From CAZGAQ01 sp964523405 (GTDB taxonomy: Bacteria; Planctomycetota; Phycisphaerae; UBA1845; Fen-1342): a stretch of 51,616 nucleotides of DNA. Shown piece by piece: positions 7,865 to 16,118 of this stretch. Both the position numbers and the translations under genes were made by a program. How positions within the stretch are numbered: the first letter of the stretch is position 1; each line of letters opens with the position of its first letter. The notes under the pieces were generated by a model. The model ran no database searches. It was not told where the DNA came from and worked only from the letters and a program-made list of their open reading frames with translations. The stretch covers positions 1 through 51,616 of the forward strand of contig CAZGAQ010000038.1 in the NCBI GenBank assembly GCA_964523405.1, given 5' to 3'.

Positions 7865-8254
7865 CTACCAGACCTCCTCCGCCAGCGAGATGATCTTCGT
7901 GAAGTTCTTCTCGCGCAGCTCGCGGGCCACCGGACCGAACACACGCGTCCCCTTGGGGTTGTTCTCCGCGTCGATCAGTACGGCCGCATTCGTATCGAAG
8001 CGCACGTAACTGCCGTCCTTGCGCCGGGTCGGATACTTCGTCCGCACCACCACGCAGCGCACCTTGTCACCCTTCTTGATGTCCGCCGCCGGCAGCGCCT
8101 GCTTGACGGAGCACATGATGATGTCGCCGACATAGCCGACCCGCAGGCGGCGTTTGCCGACGCTCGACGCCCCGCCCTTGAGCACCTGAATACACATCAG
8201 GCGCTTCGCGCCGGTGTTGTCGGCTACGTCCAGTCGCGTGTACTGCGTAATCAT
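7865..8254 (-). CDS. rplN: 50S ribosomal protein L14
   Basis: Large-subunit protein at the subunit interface. Although the frame is open further upstream, the start is set at the ATG at 8254, giving 129 residues beginning MITQYTRLDVADNTGAK, the conserved L14 N terminus. That ATG overlaps the rpsQ TGA by 3 nt (ATGA), supporting the choice. GDIIMCSVKQALP, KCVVVRT-like and FGPVARELREKNFTKIISLA follow. The product is slightly longer than the usual 122 residues. Confidence 0.97.
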   Translation of the reverse strand: MITQYTRLDVADNTGAKRLMCIQVLKGGASSVGKRRLRVGYVGDIIMCSVKQALPAADIKKGDKVRCVVVRTKYPTRRKDGSYVRFDTNAAVLIDAENNPKGTRVFGPVARELREKNFTKIISLAEEVW

Positions 8255-8568
8255 GCGGAGGCCTCCTCCGCCTGACGCGGCGCCTTCGCCAGCACGCGCA
8301 CCAGCCGCCAGGTCTTGGTCTTGCTCAGCGGCCGGCAGTGCATGACCTCCACCTTGTCGCCGATGCCGCATTCGTTCTTCTCGTCATGGGCATGCAGCAC
8401 CGTGCGCCGGCGGACGAACTTGCCGTACTTCGGATGACGCACCAGAAACTCGATCGTCACCCGAATCGTCTTGGTCCGCCGGGCCGAAGTCACGATCCCC
8501 ACGCGGGTGGCGCGCAAGCGGCGCTGGGCCGGCTTGGCGGTCGCGGTTGTGTTGCTTTCAGCCGTCAT
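8251..8568 (-). CDS. rpsQ: 30S ribosomal protein S17
   Basis: Primary 16S rRNA-binding protein with an OB fold. The 105-residue product has a nonconserved first 20 residues, then RVGIVTSARRTKTIRVTIEF, HPKYGKFVRRRT, AHDEKNECGIGDKVEVMHCRPLSKTK in successive pieces, the full S17 pattern. It is about 20 residues longer than usual, mainly at the N terminus. Its stop overlaps the rplN start. Confidence 0.96.
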   Translation of the reverse strand: MTAESNTTATAKPAQRRLRATRVGIVTSARRTKTIRVTIEFLVRHPKYGKFVRRRTVLHAHDEKNECGIGDKVEVMHCRPLSKTKTWRLVRVLAKAPRQAEEASA

Positions 8569-8605
8569 AACCTACTTCACCTTCCCGCCTCGGTGTCCGC
8601 GAGGC

Positions 8606-8845
8606 CTACCGCCGCGCGGCCTGCGCGGTCATATGCGCCTGCCGCTGCTCCACGTTCCGCTCGCCCCGCTCGCGCAGGACGGTCAGCAGACGGGCGATGT
8701 CCCTGCGCGTCTTACCGAGCTGCGTCGGATCCTCAAGCTTCTCCGTCACCGCCTGCGCCCGCAGGTCAAACAGATGCCGCCGCAGCCGCTCCAGCTCGGC
8801 GTGCAGTTCGTCGACCTTCATCGCGCGAATCGCCTCGATCTTCAT
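8606..8845 (-). CDS. rpmC: 50S ribosomal protein L29
   Basis: Small two-helix protein near the tunnel exit. The 79-residue sequence (KVDELHAELERLRRHLFDLR, then LEDPTQLGKTRRDIARLLTV) is the L29 pattern, with a short basic extension at the C terminus. It lies 8 nt after rplP and 37 nt before rpsQ, in S10-operon order. Confidence 0.95.
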   Translation of the reverse strand: MKIEAIRAMKVDELHAELERLRRHLFDLRAQAVTEKLEDPTQLGKTRRDIARLLTVLRERGERNVEQRQAHMTAQAARR

Positions 8846-8853
8846 ACCTGCAC

Positions 8854-9276
8854 CTATACCGTGTGCTGCCGGAACACGAAGCGCGTCTTGACCGGCATCT
8901 TGTGTGCGATCCGCAGCAGCGCCCGCTTGGCGACCGCCTCGGCGACGCCACCGACCTCGTAGAGCATCGTGCCGGGCTTGACTTCCGCAGTCCAGAATTC
9001 CGTCTCGCCCTTGCCCTTGCCCATCCGCGTTTCCAGGGGCTTCTTGGACACAGGCTTGTGCGGGAAGATCCGCACATAGATCCGGCCTTCGCGCTGCATG
9101 AAGTGCGTCGCCGCCACGCGGCCCGCCTCGATGTGCCGGGCCGTAATGCGCCCGATCTCCAGCGCCTGCAGCCCAAACTCGCCGAAGGCGACCGTATTCC
9201 CACGCGTGGCCACGCCCCGCACCCGCCCCTTCTGGGCCTTGCGGTACTTCACGCGTTTTGGCATGTTGCCGGCCAT
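8854..9276 (-). CDS. rplP: 50S ribosomal protein L16
   Basis: Binds near the A-site tRNA elbow in the large subunit. The product has PKRVKYRKAQKGRVRGVATR, GEFGLQALEIGRITARHIEA, VRIFPHKPVSKKPLETRMGK and GTMLYEVGGVAEAVAKRALL, an unmistakable L16. The 140-residue start at 9276 is preferred to the internal Met five codons on because a GAGGAG site sits about 8 nt upstream of it. Confidence 0.97.
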   Translation of the reverse strand: MAGNMPKRVKYRKAQKGRVRGVATRGNTVAFGEFGLQALEIGRITARHIEAGRVAATHFMQREGRIYVRIFPHKPVSKKPLETRMGKGKGETEFWTAEVKPGTMLYEVGGVAEAVAKRALLRIAHKMPVKTRFVFRQHTV

Positions 9277-9298
9277 GAACCTGCTCCTCTAACGCGCT

Positions 9299-10018
9299 TT
9301 AGCGGCGACCCCGGCGACGGAACCGATCCGGACGTTCGATTTCCGCTTCCTCGCCGTACATGCCGCGATACACCCAGACCTTGATGCCGATCGCCCCGTA
9401 GTTCGTCACCGCGGCCGTCAGCCCGTAATCCACGTTGGCCTGCAGCGTCTGCAGCGGAATCGAGCCCAACATCTGCGTTTCCACGCGGGCCATTTCCGAG
9501 CCGCCCAGGCGCCCCGAACACTTGATCTTCACGCCTTTGGCGCCCGCCTGCATCGCCGCTTCACACTTCTGCTTCATCACGCGCCGGAAGCTCGCCCGCT
9601 TCTTGAGCTGCTCCGCGATCGACGCCCCGATCAGGTGCGCGTCGATGTCCGCGTTCTTCACTTCGATGATGTTCACCGCCACCCGGCGGTCGATCAGGTC
9701 CTCGAGCCGCTCCTTGAGCCGCTCAACTTCCGCGCCCTTGGCCCCGATCACCATCCCCGGCCGCGCCGTGTGCAGGATGATCTTGACCTCGTCACGCGTG
9801 CGTTCGATCTCGACGCGCGAGATGCCGGCGTAGGCCGGCGGACGGTTGGGCTCATTGGCGAAGGGCTTCTGCTTGTTGAGGTGGTCGTCGACGAAGCGGC
9901 GAATGCGCTCGTCCTCGACCAGGAACGTCCCGTACGCGGCCTTGGGCGCGTACCAGCGCGACCGCCACCCTTCGGTGATGCCGACACGAAACCCGATTGG
10001 ATGTGTCTTCTGGCCCAC
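9299..10018 (-). CDS. rpsC: 30S ribosomal protein S3
   Basis: mRNA entry-channel protein with a KH domain. The 239-residue protein begins GQKTHPIGFRVGITEGWRSR, has the KH segment RPGMVIGAKGAEVERLKERL, and the C-terminal RLGGSEMARVE and YGAIGIKVWVYRG motifs. The start codon is GTG at 10018, 3 nt downstream of the rplV stop. Length and position are standard. Confidence 0.97.
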   Translation of the reverse strand: MGQKTHPIGFRVGITEGWRSRWYAPKAAYGTFLVEDERIRRFVDDHLNKQKPFANEPNRPPAYAGISRVEIERTRDEVKIILHTARPGMVIGAKGAEVERLKERLEDLIDRRVAVNIIEVKNADIDAHLIGASIAEQLKKRASFRRVMKQKCEAAMQAGAKGVKIKCSGRLGGSEMARVETQMLGSIPLQTLQANVDYGLTAAVTNYGAIGIKVWVYRGMYGEEAEIERPDRFRRRGRR

Positions 10019-10021
10019 GTG

Positions 10022-10354
10022 TTATTCCTTCTCATCCACCGCGACGATAATGTGGCTCGTCCGCTTCTGAATCGAATGCGCTCGCCCGCGGTCCTTGGGG
10101 CGGAAGCGCTTGATGATCGGACCATCGTCGACCCGCGCCACCGCCACGTACAGGGCGCTCATTGTCGCTTCCTGTTCGTTGGCGCTGGCCATCGCCGACT
10201 TCAGCACCTTGTCGATCATCACGGCCGCCCGCTTGTGCGTGAACTTCAACAGCGCGACGGCGTCATCGCAGCGGCGCCCCCGGATGAGGGCCGCGACCAG
10301 GCGGGCCTTCCGCGCCGAGATCCGTGCGTATCGGTGTGTCGCTGTCCAAGCCAT
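10022..10354 (-). CDS. rplV: 50S ribosomal protein L22
   Basis: Tunnel-lining large-subunit protein. The 110-residue product shows RYARISARKARLVAALIRG near the N terminus and the beta-hairpin region ARVDDGPIIKRFRPKDRGRA that reaches into the tunnel, then RTSHIIVAV. Normal length; between rpsS and rpsC as expected. Confidence 0.96.
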   Translation of the reverse strand: MAWTATHRYARISARKARLVAALIRGRRCDDAVALLKFTHKRAAVMIDKVLKSAMASANEQEATMSALYVAVARVDDGPIIKRFRPKDRGRAHSIQKRTSHIIVAVDEKE

Positions 10355-10375
10355 GTCTGCGAATCTCCGCCGCCC

Positions 10376-10651
10376 TTAGCCGGGCTTCACCTGACGACTC
10401 GTATGCGAGCGGAAGGTCCGCGTCGGGGCGAACTCACCAAGCTTGTGCCCGACCATCTCTTCCGTCACGTACACCTTGTGGAACACCTTGCCGTTGTGGA
10501 CCTCGAACGTCGTCCCGACAAACTCCGGCACGATCGTGCAGGCCCGGTTCCACACCTTGATCGGCGTGTGGCTGCCCGCATCTCGGGCGGCCAGCGCCTT
10601 GCGGAACAGCACCTCGTCGACGAACGGACCTTTCTTCAAGCTGCGCGACAT
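10376..10651 (-). CDS. rpsS: 30S ribosomal protein S19
   Basis: Head protein that pairs with S13. The 91-residue product starts SRSLKKGPFVDEVLF and contains KVWNRACTIVPEFVGTTFEV, NGKVFHKVYVTEEMVGHKLG and EFAPTRTFRSH, all conserved. Normal length and position between rplB and rplV. Confidence 0.97.
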   Translation of the reverse strand: MSRSLKKGPFVDEVLFRKALAARDAGSHTPIKVWNRACTIVPEFVGTTFEVHNGKVFHKVYVTEEMVGHKLGEFAPTRTFRSHTSRQVKPG

Positions 10652-10699
10652 CGCGTGTCCTCACCTGCACCGCGCCGGGCGCGCCCGGCCGAGGGGCTG

Positions 10700-11572
10700 C
10701 TACCACTTCCTCTTGAGCTTGGCCTCGCCGAACGACTTCGTGATGCGCCGCCGCAAAATCCGCCGGTTCGAACGCGATCGCGGATTCCGCGTCCGCCCGC
10801 CCTTGGCGAGCTGGCCCCACGGCGAGCACGGGTGCCGCCCGCCATTGCTGCGGCCTTCACCGCCGCCCAGCGGGTGCGCCACCGGGTTCATCGCCTTGCC
10901 GCGGACATTCGGGCGCCGGCCCAAAAAGCGGCTGCGCCCGGCCTTCCCGAGGCTGACGTTCTGGTGGTCCAAGTTTCCGAGCTGGCCAATCGTCGCGCGG
11001 CACTCGACACGGACCTGCCGCATTTCACCCGACGGCAACTGGATCGTCGCCCAGCCACCCTCGCGCGCCATCAGCCGCGCCTGCCCGCCCGCCGTCCGCA
11101 CGAGCTTGCCGCCCTGTCCCGCAGTCAGCTCGACGTTGTGGATTTCCATGCCGATCGGAATGCCCGCCAGGGGCATGCAGTTCCCCGGCTTGGGCTCGAC
11201 TTTCGCGCCGCTTTCGACCTTGTCGCCCGCCTTCAGGCCCAGCGGGGCGAGGATGTAGCGCTTCTCGCCGTCCGGGAACTGGATCAGGGCGATGTGGCAA
11301 CTGCGGTTCGGGTCGTACTGGATTTCCAGCACACTCGCGACCACGTCATCGCGCTTCCGCTTGAAGTCGATGATGCGGTACATCTTCTTGTTGCCGCCGC
11401 CGCGCTGCCACGACGTGATCTTGCCGCTGTGGTTGCGCCCGCCGGTCTTCTTGCGGGGCTCCACCAGCGACTTGACCGGGCGGTTCTCGTAGCGGTGCGT
11501 GATTTCCGCGTAGTCGTTGACGCTGCCGGAGCGGCGTCCCGCACTGGTCGGCTTGTATTGAATGACACCCAT
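10700..11572 (-). CDS. rplB: 50S ribosomal protein L2
   Basis: Large-subunit protein needed for subunit association and peptidyl transfer. The 290-residue product has KPTSAGRRSGSVNDYAE, KTGGRNHSGKITSWQRGGG, and the peptidyl-transferase-proximal loop MNPVAHPLGGGEGR at about 228-241. The functionally important His (E. coli His229, here His233) is kept, but the flanking residues differ from the canonical PVDHPHGGGEGR: Asp is Ala232 and the second His is Leu235. The C terminus is about 15 residues longer than usual. Confidence 0.97.
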   Translation of the reverse strand: MGVIQYKPTSAGRRSGSVNDYAEITHRYENRPVKSLVEPRKKTGGRNHSGKITSWQRGGGNKKMYRIIDFKRKRDDVVASVLEIQYDPNRSCHIALIQFPDGEKRYILAPLGLKAGDKVESGAKVEPKPGNCMPLAGIPIGMEIHNVELTAGQGGKLVRTAGGQARLMAREGGWATIQLPSGEMRQVRVECRATIGQLGNLDHQNVSLGKAGRSRFLGRRPNVRGKAMNPVAHPLGGGEGRSNGGRHPCSPWGQLAKGGRTRNPRSRSNRRILRRRITKSFGEAKLKRKW

Positions 11573-11596
11573 GCGCTGCCTCGCTTCGCGTGGCGC

Positions 11597-11890
11597 CTAG
11601 AACAGGTCGATGTGGCTGTTCTTGTCCACGGTCACAATCGCCTTCTTCGTCTCGCGCGTCATGCCGAACTTGAACCGGAATCGTCGCACTTTGCCCGACC
11701 GGTTCGAGGTCCGCACGTTCACCACCTTGACGCCGTAGATCTTCTCCACCGCGTCCTTCACCTGGCTCTTGTTCGCCTCCGGGTGCACCTCAAAGCTGTA
11801 CGAACCGCCGCCCGACTTCTGCTCCTGCCGGGCCTGGTGCGTGCTCTTCTCGGTAACCAGCGGCCGAACGATCGTGTGGTAAATGTCCAT
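11597..11890 (-). CDS. rplW: 50S ribosomal protein L23
   Basis: Tunnel-exit protein that docks signal recognition particle and trigger factor. The 97-residue sequence has IVRPLVTEKST at 7-17, YSFEVHPEANKSQVKDAVEK, and YGVKVVNVRTSNRSGKVRR. Normal length. Six nucleotides separate it from the rplD stop upstream. Confidence 0.95.
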   Translation of the reverse strand: MDIYHTIVRPLVTEKSTHQARQEQKSGGGSYSFEVHPEANKSQVKDAVEKIYGVKVVNVRTSNRSGKVRRFRFKFGMTRETKKAIVTVDKNSHIDLF

Positions 11891-11895
11891 GACAA

Positions 11896-12540
11896 TTACT
11901 CGCTCTGCGCGGCCGGAGCCGTCAGCAACTGCTTGAACCGGTCGAACGCGTCACGGGTGAAGACCAGCTTCCGCCGCGACAGGATCTGGTACGCATTCAG
12001 CGTCGCCACATCCGCAACCTCCGTCCGCGGAATGTTGCGCCCGCTCTTCAGCACGTTCATATCCACGCCCGCGGTGGCAAACACACAGCCCCGATTCGCC
12101 TGCACCGCGGCGAGCAGTTTGGCAAACGGGGCGGTCTTCGGGGCACTCAGTTTCAAACCGTCGACAATCAGCGCGTCCGCACTCTGAATCTTCGCCAGCA
12201 CCGCCTGATTCCGGGCCAGCCGCCGCATCTGCCGCGGCATCGCCTGGCGGAACTCGCGCGGCCGCTTGGCGAACGCCATGCCGCCTCCGCGCCGCTGGGG
12301 CGTGCGGGCGTTGCCCATGCGGGCGCGGCCGGTCCCCTTCTGGCGGTACAGTTTGCGGGTCGAGCCTTCCACGTCGCCGCGGCTCTTGGTGCGAACCGTG
12401 CCCTGCCGTAGATTGGCGTGGTACATGACCACCGCCTGCTTCAGCAGAGCCGCGTTGACGCTGCCGCCCAGGACGGCTTCGTCAAGCTGCTCGTCGCCTA
12501 CCTTCTGGCCTGCGCTGTTGTATACCGGCACATTGAGCAT
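11896..12540 (-). CDS. rplD: 50S ribosomal protein L4
   Basis: Tunnel-constriction protein and, in enterobacteria, S10-operon repressor. The 214-residue product has the extended loop motif KLYRQKGTGRARMGNARTPQ and RRGGGMAFAKRPREF, the standard L4 signature, flanked by the globular domain. It is 11 nt downstream of rplC. Confidence 0.97.
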   Translation of the reverse strand: MLNVPVYNSAGQKVGDEQLDEAVLGGSVNAALLKQAVVMYHANLRQGTVRTKSRGDVEGSTRKLYRQKGTGRARMGNARTPQRRGGGMAFAKRPREFRQAMPRQMRRLARNQAVLAKIQSADALIVDGLKLSAPKTAPFAKLLAAVQANRGCVFATAGVDMNVLKSGRNIPRTEVADVATLNAYQILSRRKLVFTRDAFDRFKQLLTAPAAQSE

Positions 12541-12551
12541 CGCAGTATTTC

Positions 12552-13208
12552 CTACGAGCGCGTCTTCGACTTGCGCACGATCACAAAGCCGCCCTTGGGA
12601 CCCGGAATCGAGCCCTTAATCAGCAGCAGGTTGTTTTCGTTGTCAATCCCCACAAGCGGCTGGCAGCGGGCGGTGCGTTTGCGGTCCCCCATGTGGCCGG
12701 CCATGCGGCGGCCCTTCTTGCCCGCCCCGCTCGTACCGCGGTTCTGGGCCCGGCCGCTGATGCTGCCCGGCGAACGGTGCTTGCGCTCCGTGCCGTGCGA
12801 GGCGGGCTGGCCGCCAAAGCCCCAGCGCTTCATCGCGCCCGCGAACCCGCGCCCCTTGGTGACCCCCACCACGTCCACGAACTTGACGTCCGCTTCCTTG
12901 AACAGCTCGACGGTGATCGTGTCCCCGACATTCTTCGCCGTGGGCGTGCTTAGCCGCACTTCCCGCACGAACGCCTTCGGCGCGGTCTGGGCCTTGCGGG
13001 CGTGCCCGATCTCGGGCAGCGTCGAGCGGTGCGGCTTGACGTCCTGAAAGCCGAGCTGGACGGCATTGTACTTGTCCTTGCCGTCCGTCGTCTTCACCTG
13101 CAGGACCACGCACGGGCCCGCTTCGACTACGGTCACCGGAATGCGCCGGCCATCTGCGGCGAAGACCTGCGACATGCCGACTTTCTTACCTAGAATCGCC
13201 GGGACCAT
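12552..13208 (-). CDS. rplC: 50S ribosomal protein L3
   Basis: Early-assembly large-subunit protein reaching the peptidyl transferase centre. The 218-residue product begins MVPAILGKKVGMSQVFAADG and has VGVTKGRGFAGAMKRWGFGG, RKHRSPGSISGRAQNRG and KKGRRMAGHMGDRKRT. Length is normal. It is separated from rpsJ by an unusually long 146-nt gap with three perfect hairpins. Confidence 0.97.
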   Translation of the reverse strand: MVPAILGKKVGMSQVFAADGRRIPVTVVEAGPCVVLQVKTTDGKDKYNAVQLGFQDVKPHRSTLPEIGHARKAQTAPKAFVREVRLSTPTAKNVGDTITVELFKEADVKFVDVVGVTKGRGFAGAMKRWGFGGQPASHGTERKHRSPGSISGRAQNRGTSGAGKKGRRMAGHMGDRKRTARCQPLVGIDNENNLLLIKGSIPGPKGGFVIVRKSKTRS

Positions 13209-13259
13209 ACCTCGGCACTCCTACCAGACGGAGCCGCTTTCGCAGCCCGCTGCTGACAA

Positions 13260-13329
13260 ACAGGCTTCGCCTGTGAGGTCCGCCGACCGTCATCGGCGGC
13301 CCACCGGGATGCGGGTGCCCCGCGGCACC
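13260..13329 (-). repeat. Three consecutive perfect hairpins between rpsJ and rplC
   Basis: Within the 146-nt gap are three perfect inverted repeats: arms 13260-13265/13269-13274 (ACAGGC, loop 3), 13280-13286/13293-13299 (CCGCCGA, loop 6) and 13314-13319/13324-13329 (GGTGCC, loop 4). They lie inside the S10 transcript. They could be intercistronic processing or regulatory structures, or an inserted palindromic repeat cluster; none has a terminator-like U tract. Confidence 0.6.
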
Positions 13330-13354
13330 GCAGGCAACTCCGGATTTGTGGCCT

Positions 13355-13663
13355 TTAAGCCTTGATTTTGACGAACACGCCCGCCGGGACGACCAGTCGA
13401 TTCAGCGCCTCCACCGTGCGCGGCGTCGGATCGAAAATGTCGATCACGCGCTTGTGGGTGCGCATCTCGAACTGCTCCCGGGACTTCTTGTCGATATGGG
13501 GCGAACGCAGCACCGTGTACCGTTCGATGCGCGTCGGCAGCGGGATGGGGCCGTGCACCCGTGCACTCGTCCGCTTCGCCTGGTCGACAATCTCAACCGC
13601 CGAGGCGTCGAGTGCCCGGTGATCGTACGCTTCCATCCGAATGCGAATGCGTTCGCCTGCCAT
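13355..13663 (-). CDS. rpsJ: 30S ribosomal protein S10
   Basis: Head protein of the small subunit and NusB partner in antitermination. The 102-residue product has IRIRMEAYDHRALDASAVEI, RVHGPIPLPTRIERYTVLRS and THKRVIDIFDPTPRTVEALN, all diagnostic. First gene of the ribosomal cluster; fusA/tuf are not upstream. An AGGTG element about 9 nt before the ATG is the likely ribosome binding site. Confidence 0.97.
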   Translation of the reverse strand: MAGERIRIRMEAYDHRALDASAVEIVDQAKRTSARVHGPIPLPTRIERYTVLRSPHIDKKSREQFEMRTHKRVIDIFDPTPRTVEALNRLVVPAGVFVKIKA

Positions 13664-13739
13664 ACGCTGTCACACCTGTCCGGTACGAACCTCGTCGCAA
13701 CCCAGTATCTAGCCCGGCCAAAATAGGCCGAGACGTTCT

Positions 13740-13767
13740 AAAATACAGACGCCAGCTTTTCCGTCAA
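13740..13767 (-). promoter_or_regulatory. Predicted sigma-70 promoter of the ribosomal cluster
   Basis: On the minus strand TTGACG (13762-13767) and TATTTT (13740-13745) are separated by 16 nt, about 75 nt upstream of the rpsJ start. It lies in an AT-richer patch of the 297-bp rpsJ-mreC gap, which otherwise shows no gene. The hexamers match consensus at 5/6 and 4/6. Confidence 0.6.
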
Positions 13768-13960
13768 GCCCGACTCCGCCAAAAAAGCTCAATCCTCACC
13801 CTGCTTCGCCCGATAGCCGCCCCGCTACGCGCCGCACTCCGGACGCGCAGCACTTCTCCCTCTCCCGCCGCGATGAACACCCCTTGCCCTGTGCCGACTC
13901 CCCGCTGCACAATCGCGCTGCCCCACCCACCATGGCTCCCCAACCACTTGCCGCTATCGC

Positions 13961-14836
13961 TCACGGCTTGCCGGGTGTCACCAATACGTATACATGGGTC
14001 AGACTCTCAGCCGGCGCCCACGGCACCACCGTTAAATCATAGCACTTGGACGAGTCTGCGTTCACGCTGGAACTCTCTATCTTTCCGAGACTTAGACGCA
14101 GCGGCAGGTCTGCCGCCGGCGGCACGACCACCATCCGATAGCCCGCCGCGTAGTAGTCCCGGGTGGCCGGGAATGCCAGCATCCGCCCCCCGCCGCGCCC
14201 TTGCAGGAAACAGGCCTCGTCCGCCAGAGCCCACCCCTTTTCCGTCAGGATGCCGAATTGCACCGCCACCTTAAATTTTGGATCTGTAACGAGTTGCACA
14301 CGTGCGACGCGAGATTGCACCTCCTCGATCCGCCCCACCAGCCAACGCTCCCCCAACAACTCCCGCGTCGGCGTCTCGTGCAACCCCGCCACCACCCACA
14401 GCCCCGATCGCATCAACGGCCCCGTCCGATCATCCAGCGCGATCAGCAGCGACTCGCGCCGCCGATCCGCGTCGTAGGCCACTACCGCCGCCAGCACGAC
14501 GCGAGCCTGGCTGTCCGGCCACTGCTCGCGGAGGTTGCTCAGCTCGGCCACCTGCCGCGCCAGCGTATCCGCCAGGGCCTGCTGGTCCGCGAGCAGCCGG
14601 CGGAGCGATTCGTTCTCCTGCTGCAGCCGGCGGGCCTCTTCCTGCGTGATCTTCGGTTCCAGCAGCCCGGCCACCTTGTCGTGGGCGTCGCGCGAGAACT
14701 TCGACATCACCCACTGCGGCAGCGCCAGCGGCTGGAACAGGCCGCGCACGCTACCGGTCCACTTCTGTACCAGCAGCGCCACGGCCGACACGACCATGAG
14801 AATGACAAAGGTGTTCGCTTTGGAAGGCAGCCGCAT
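13961..14836 (-). CDS. mreC: Rod shape-determining protein MreC
   Basis: Periplasmic scaffold protein that links MreB to peptidoglycan synthases. From the chosen ATG at 14836 the product is 291 residues: one N-terminal membrane anchor (residues 9-25), a coiled coil (about 60-100, rich in Leu/Glu/Gln), then the double beta-barrel region. It lies directly downstream of mreB. The frame is open for 27 more codons to a TTG at 14917; the shorter start is preferred because it puts the basic residues directly before the anchor, but no strong ribosome binding site is seen for either. Sequence divergence makes this a context-supported call. Confidence 0.85.
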   Translation of the reverse strand: MRLPSKANTFVILMVVSAVALLVQKWTGSVRGLFQPLALPQWVMSKFSRDAHDKVAGLLEPKITQEEARRLQQENESLRRLLADQQALADTLARQVAELSNLREQWPDSQARVVLAAVVAYDADRRRESLLIALDDRTGPLMRSGLWVVAGLHETPTRELLGERWLVGRIEEVQSRVARVQLVTDPKFKVAVQFGILTEKGWALADEACFLQGRGGGRMLAFPATRDYYAAGYRMVVVPPAADLPLRLSLGKIESSSVNADSSKCYDLTVVPWAPAESLTHVYVLVTPGKP

Positions 14837-14959
14837 GCGCACGATGGTATCCGTTGCGGAGCAGCGCGGCGCCACGACGCCGCCCACGGAAGCCGGGTCC
14901 TGCCCGGGCGACTGCAATCCGCGTCCGCCGCCCCCGCCCGGACACGTTCGCGCGCGCCC

Positions 14960-16021
14960 CTAGTACTCGTCCTCGTCCGAATCCAGCGATTCGCCCCACT
15001 CGTCCAGGTGCTCGATGTACTCGTTGGTGCCGCGCGCCACGCAGGTCAGCGGATCGTCCGCAATGCGCACGTCCAGCCCGGACGCCTTGGCGATGACCGT
15101 GTCCAGCCCGCGCATCAGCGCCCCGCCGCCGGCCAGCGTAATGCCGTTGTCCACCAGGTCGGCGGCCAGCTCCGGCTCGAGTTGCTCCAGCGTGTGCAGG
15201 ATCGCCTCGATGATCTGTCCCACCGGCTCCTTCAACGCCTCGCGCACTTCCTCACTCGTGATGACCGCCCGGCGCGGCAGACCGCTGATCATGTCGCGGC
15301 CGCGGACTTCCATCTTCAGCTCCTCGCCCAGCGGCGCGGTCGAGCCGATCTGGATCTTGATGTTCTCGGCCGTCTGCGGACCGATCATCAGGTTGTAGGT
15401 GCGGCGCATGTAGTTCATGATCGCCTCGTCCATGTCGTCGCCCGCGACCCGCAGCGACGTGCAGACGGCGATGTCGAACAGGCTGAGCACCGCGACTTCG
15501 GTCGTGCCGCCGCCGATATCCACGATCATCGACGCGCGCGGCTCGTGAATCGGCAACCCCGCCCCCAGCCCCGAGGCCTTCGGCTCGTCAATCAGGTACA
15601 CGCGCCGGGCGCCGGCGCGCTCGGCCGAGTTCAGCACCGCCCGTTTCTCGACGGCCGTGATGCCCGACGGCACGGCGATGACGACGCGCGGATGCACCAG
15701 CCCCCGGTTACCGTGCACCTTGCGGATGAAGTAGCCGAGCATCGCCTGCGTGATGTCGAAGTCGGCAATGACCCCGTCCTTCAGCGGGCGAATCGCGGTG
15801 ATGGACCCGGGCGTGCGCCCGAGCATCTCCTTGGCCGCCAGACCGACGGCGGCTCCATCCTTGGTGTTGAGCACCTCGTTCGTCCCCTTGCGCACGGCGA
15901 CGACGGAGGGCTCGTTCAGGACGATGCCTTCCCCGCGCACCGCGACGAGGGTGTTGCAGGTGCCCAGGTCGATGCCCATGTCGAGACTGAACAGTCCCAT
16001 CAGGCGGCGAAAGACGAACAC
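14960..16021 (-). CDS. mreB: Rod shape-determining protein MreB
   Basis: Actin-like ATPase that organises lateral-wall synthesis beneath the membrane. The 353-residue protein has the phosphate-1 motif DMGIDLGTCNTLV near residue 15, KDGVIADFDIT, PSGITAVEKRAV, the phosphate-2 motif DIGGGTTEVAVLS and the adenosine motif LAGGGALMRGLD. The usual EPMAAAIGAGLP segment reads DEPKASGLGAGLP, keeping the catalytic Glu. The C terminus is a short acidic tail (LDSDEDEY). The start is GTG at 16021 with GGAGAG 4 nt upstream. mreC follows. Confidence 0.97.
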   Translation of the reverse strand: MFVFRRLMGLFSLDMGIDLGTCNTLVAVRGEGIVLNEPSVVAVRKGTNEVLNTKDGAAVGLAAKEMLGRTPGSITAIRPLKDGVIADFDITQAMLGYFIRKVHGNRGLVHPRVVIAVPSGITAVEKRAVLNSAERAGARRVYLIDEPKASGLGAGLPIHEPRASMIVDIGGGTTEVAVLSLFDIAVCTSLRVAGDDMDEAIMNYMRRTYNLMIGPQTAENIKIQIGSTAPLGEELKMEVRGRDMISGLPRRAVITSEEVREALKEPVGQIIEAILHTLEQLEPELAADLVDNGITLAGGGALMRGLDTVIAKASGLDVRIADDPLTCVARGTNEYIEHLDEWGESLDSDEDEY

Positions 16022-16118
16022 CGGGCTCTCCGTATGTGTAGGCGGACGGCACCGCAGAAGGCCGCTCCGTGGCCATTCCCGATGCCGCCAGGTTTCTCGC
16101 TCGCTCGAATACCGCTGC

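Noticed and set aside
10760..10775. GGTTCGAA-like tRNA T-loop text
   Set aside because: It lies in the coding sequence of rplB with no cloverleaf around it; no tRNA was found in the window.
9635..12187. An 850-codon open frame on the plus strand across rpsC-rplD
   Set aside because: It is fully antisense to seven ribosomal protein genes, Arg/Pro/Ala-rich, and typical of frames opened by high GC.
13764..13964. 66-codon minus-strand frame upstream of rpsJ
   Set aside because: It spans the predicted rpsJ promoter and overlaps the end of mreC; no motif or ribosome binding site.
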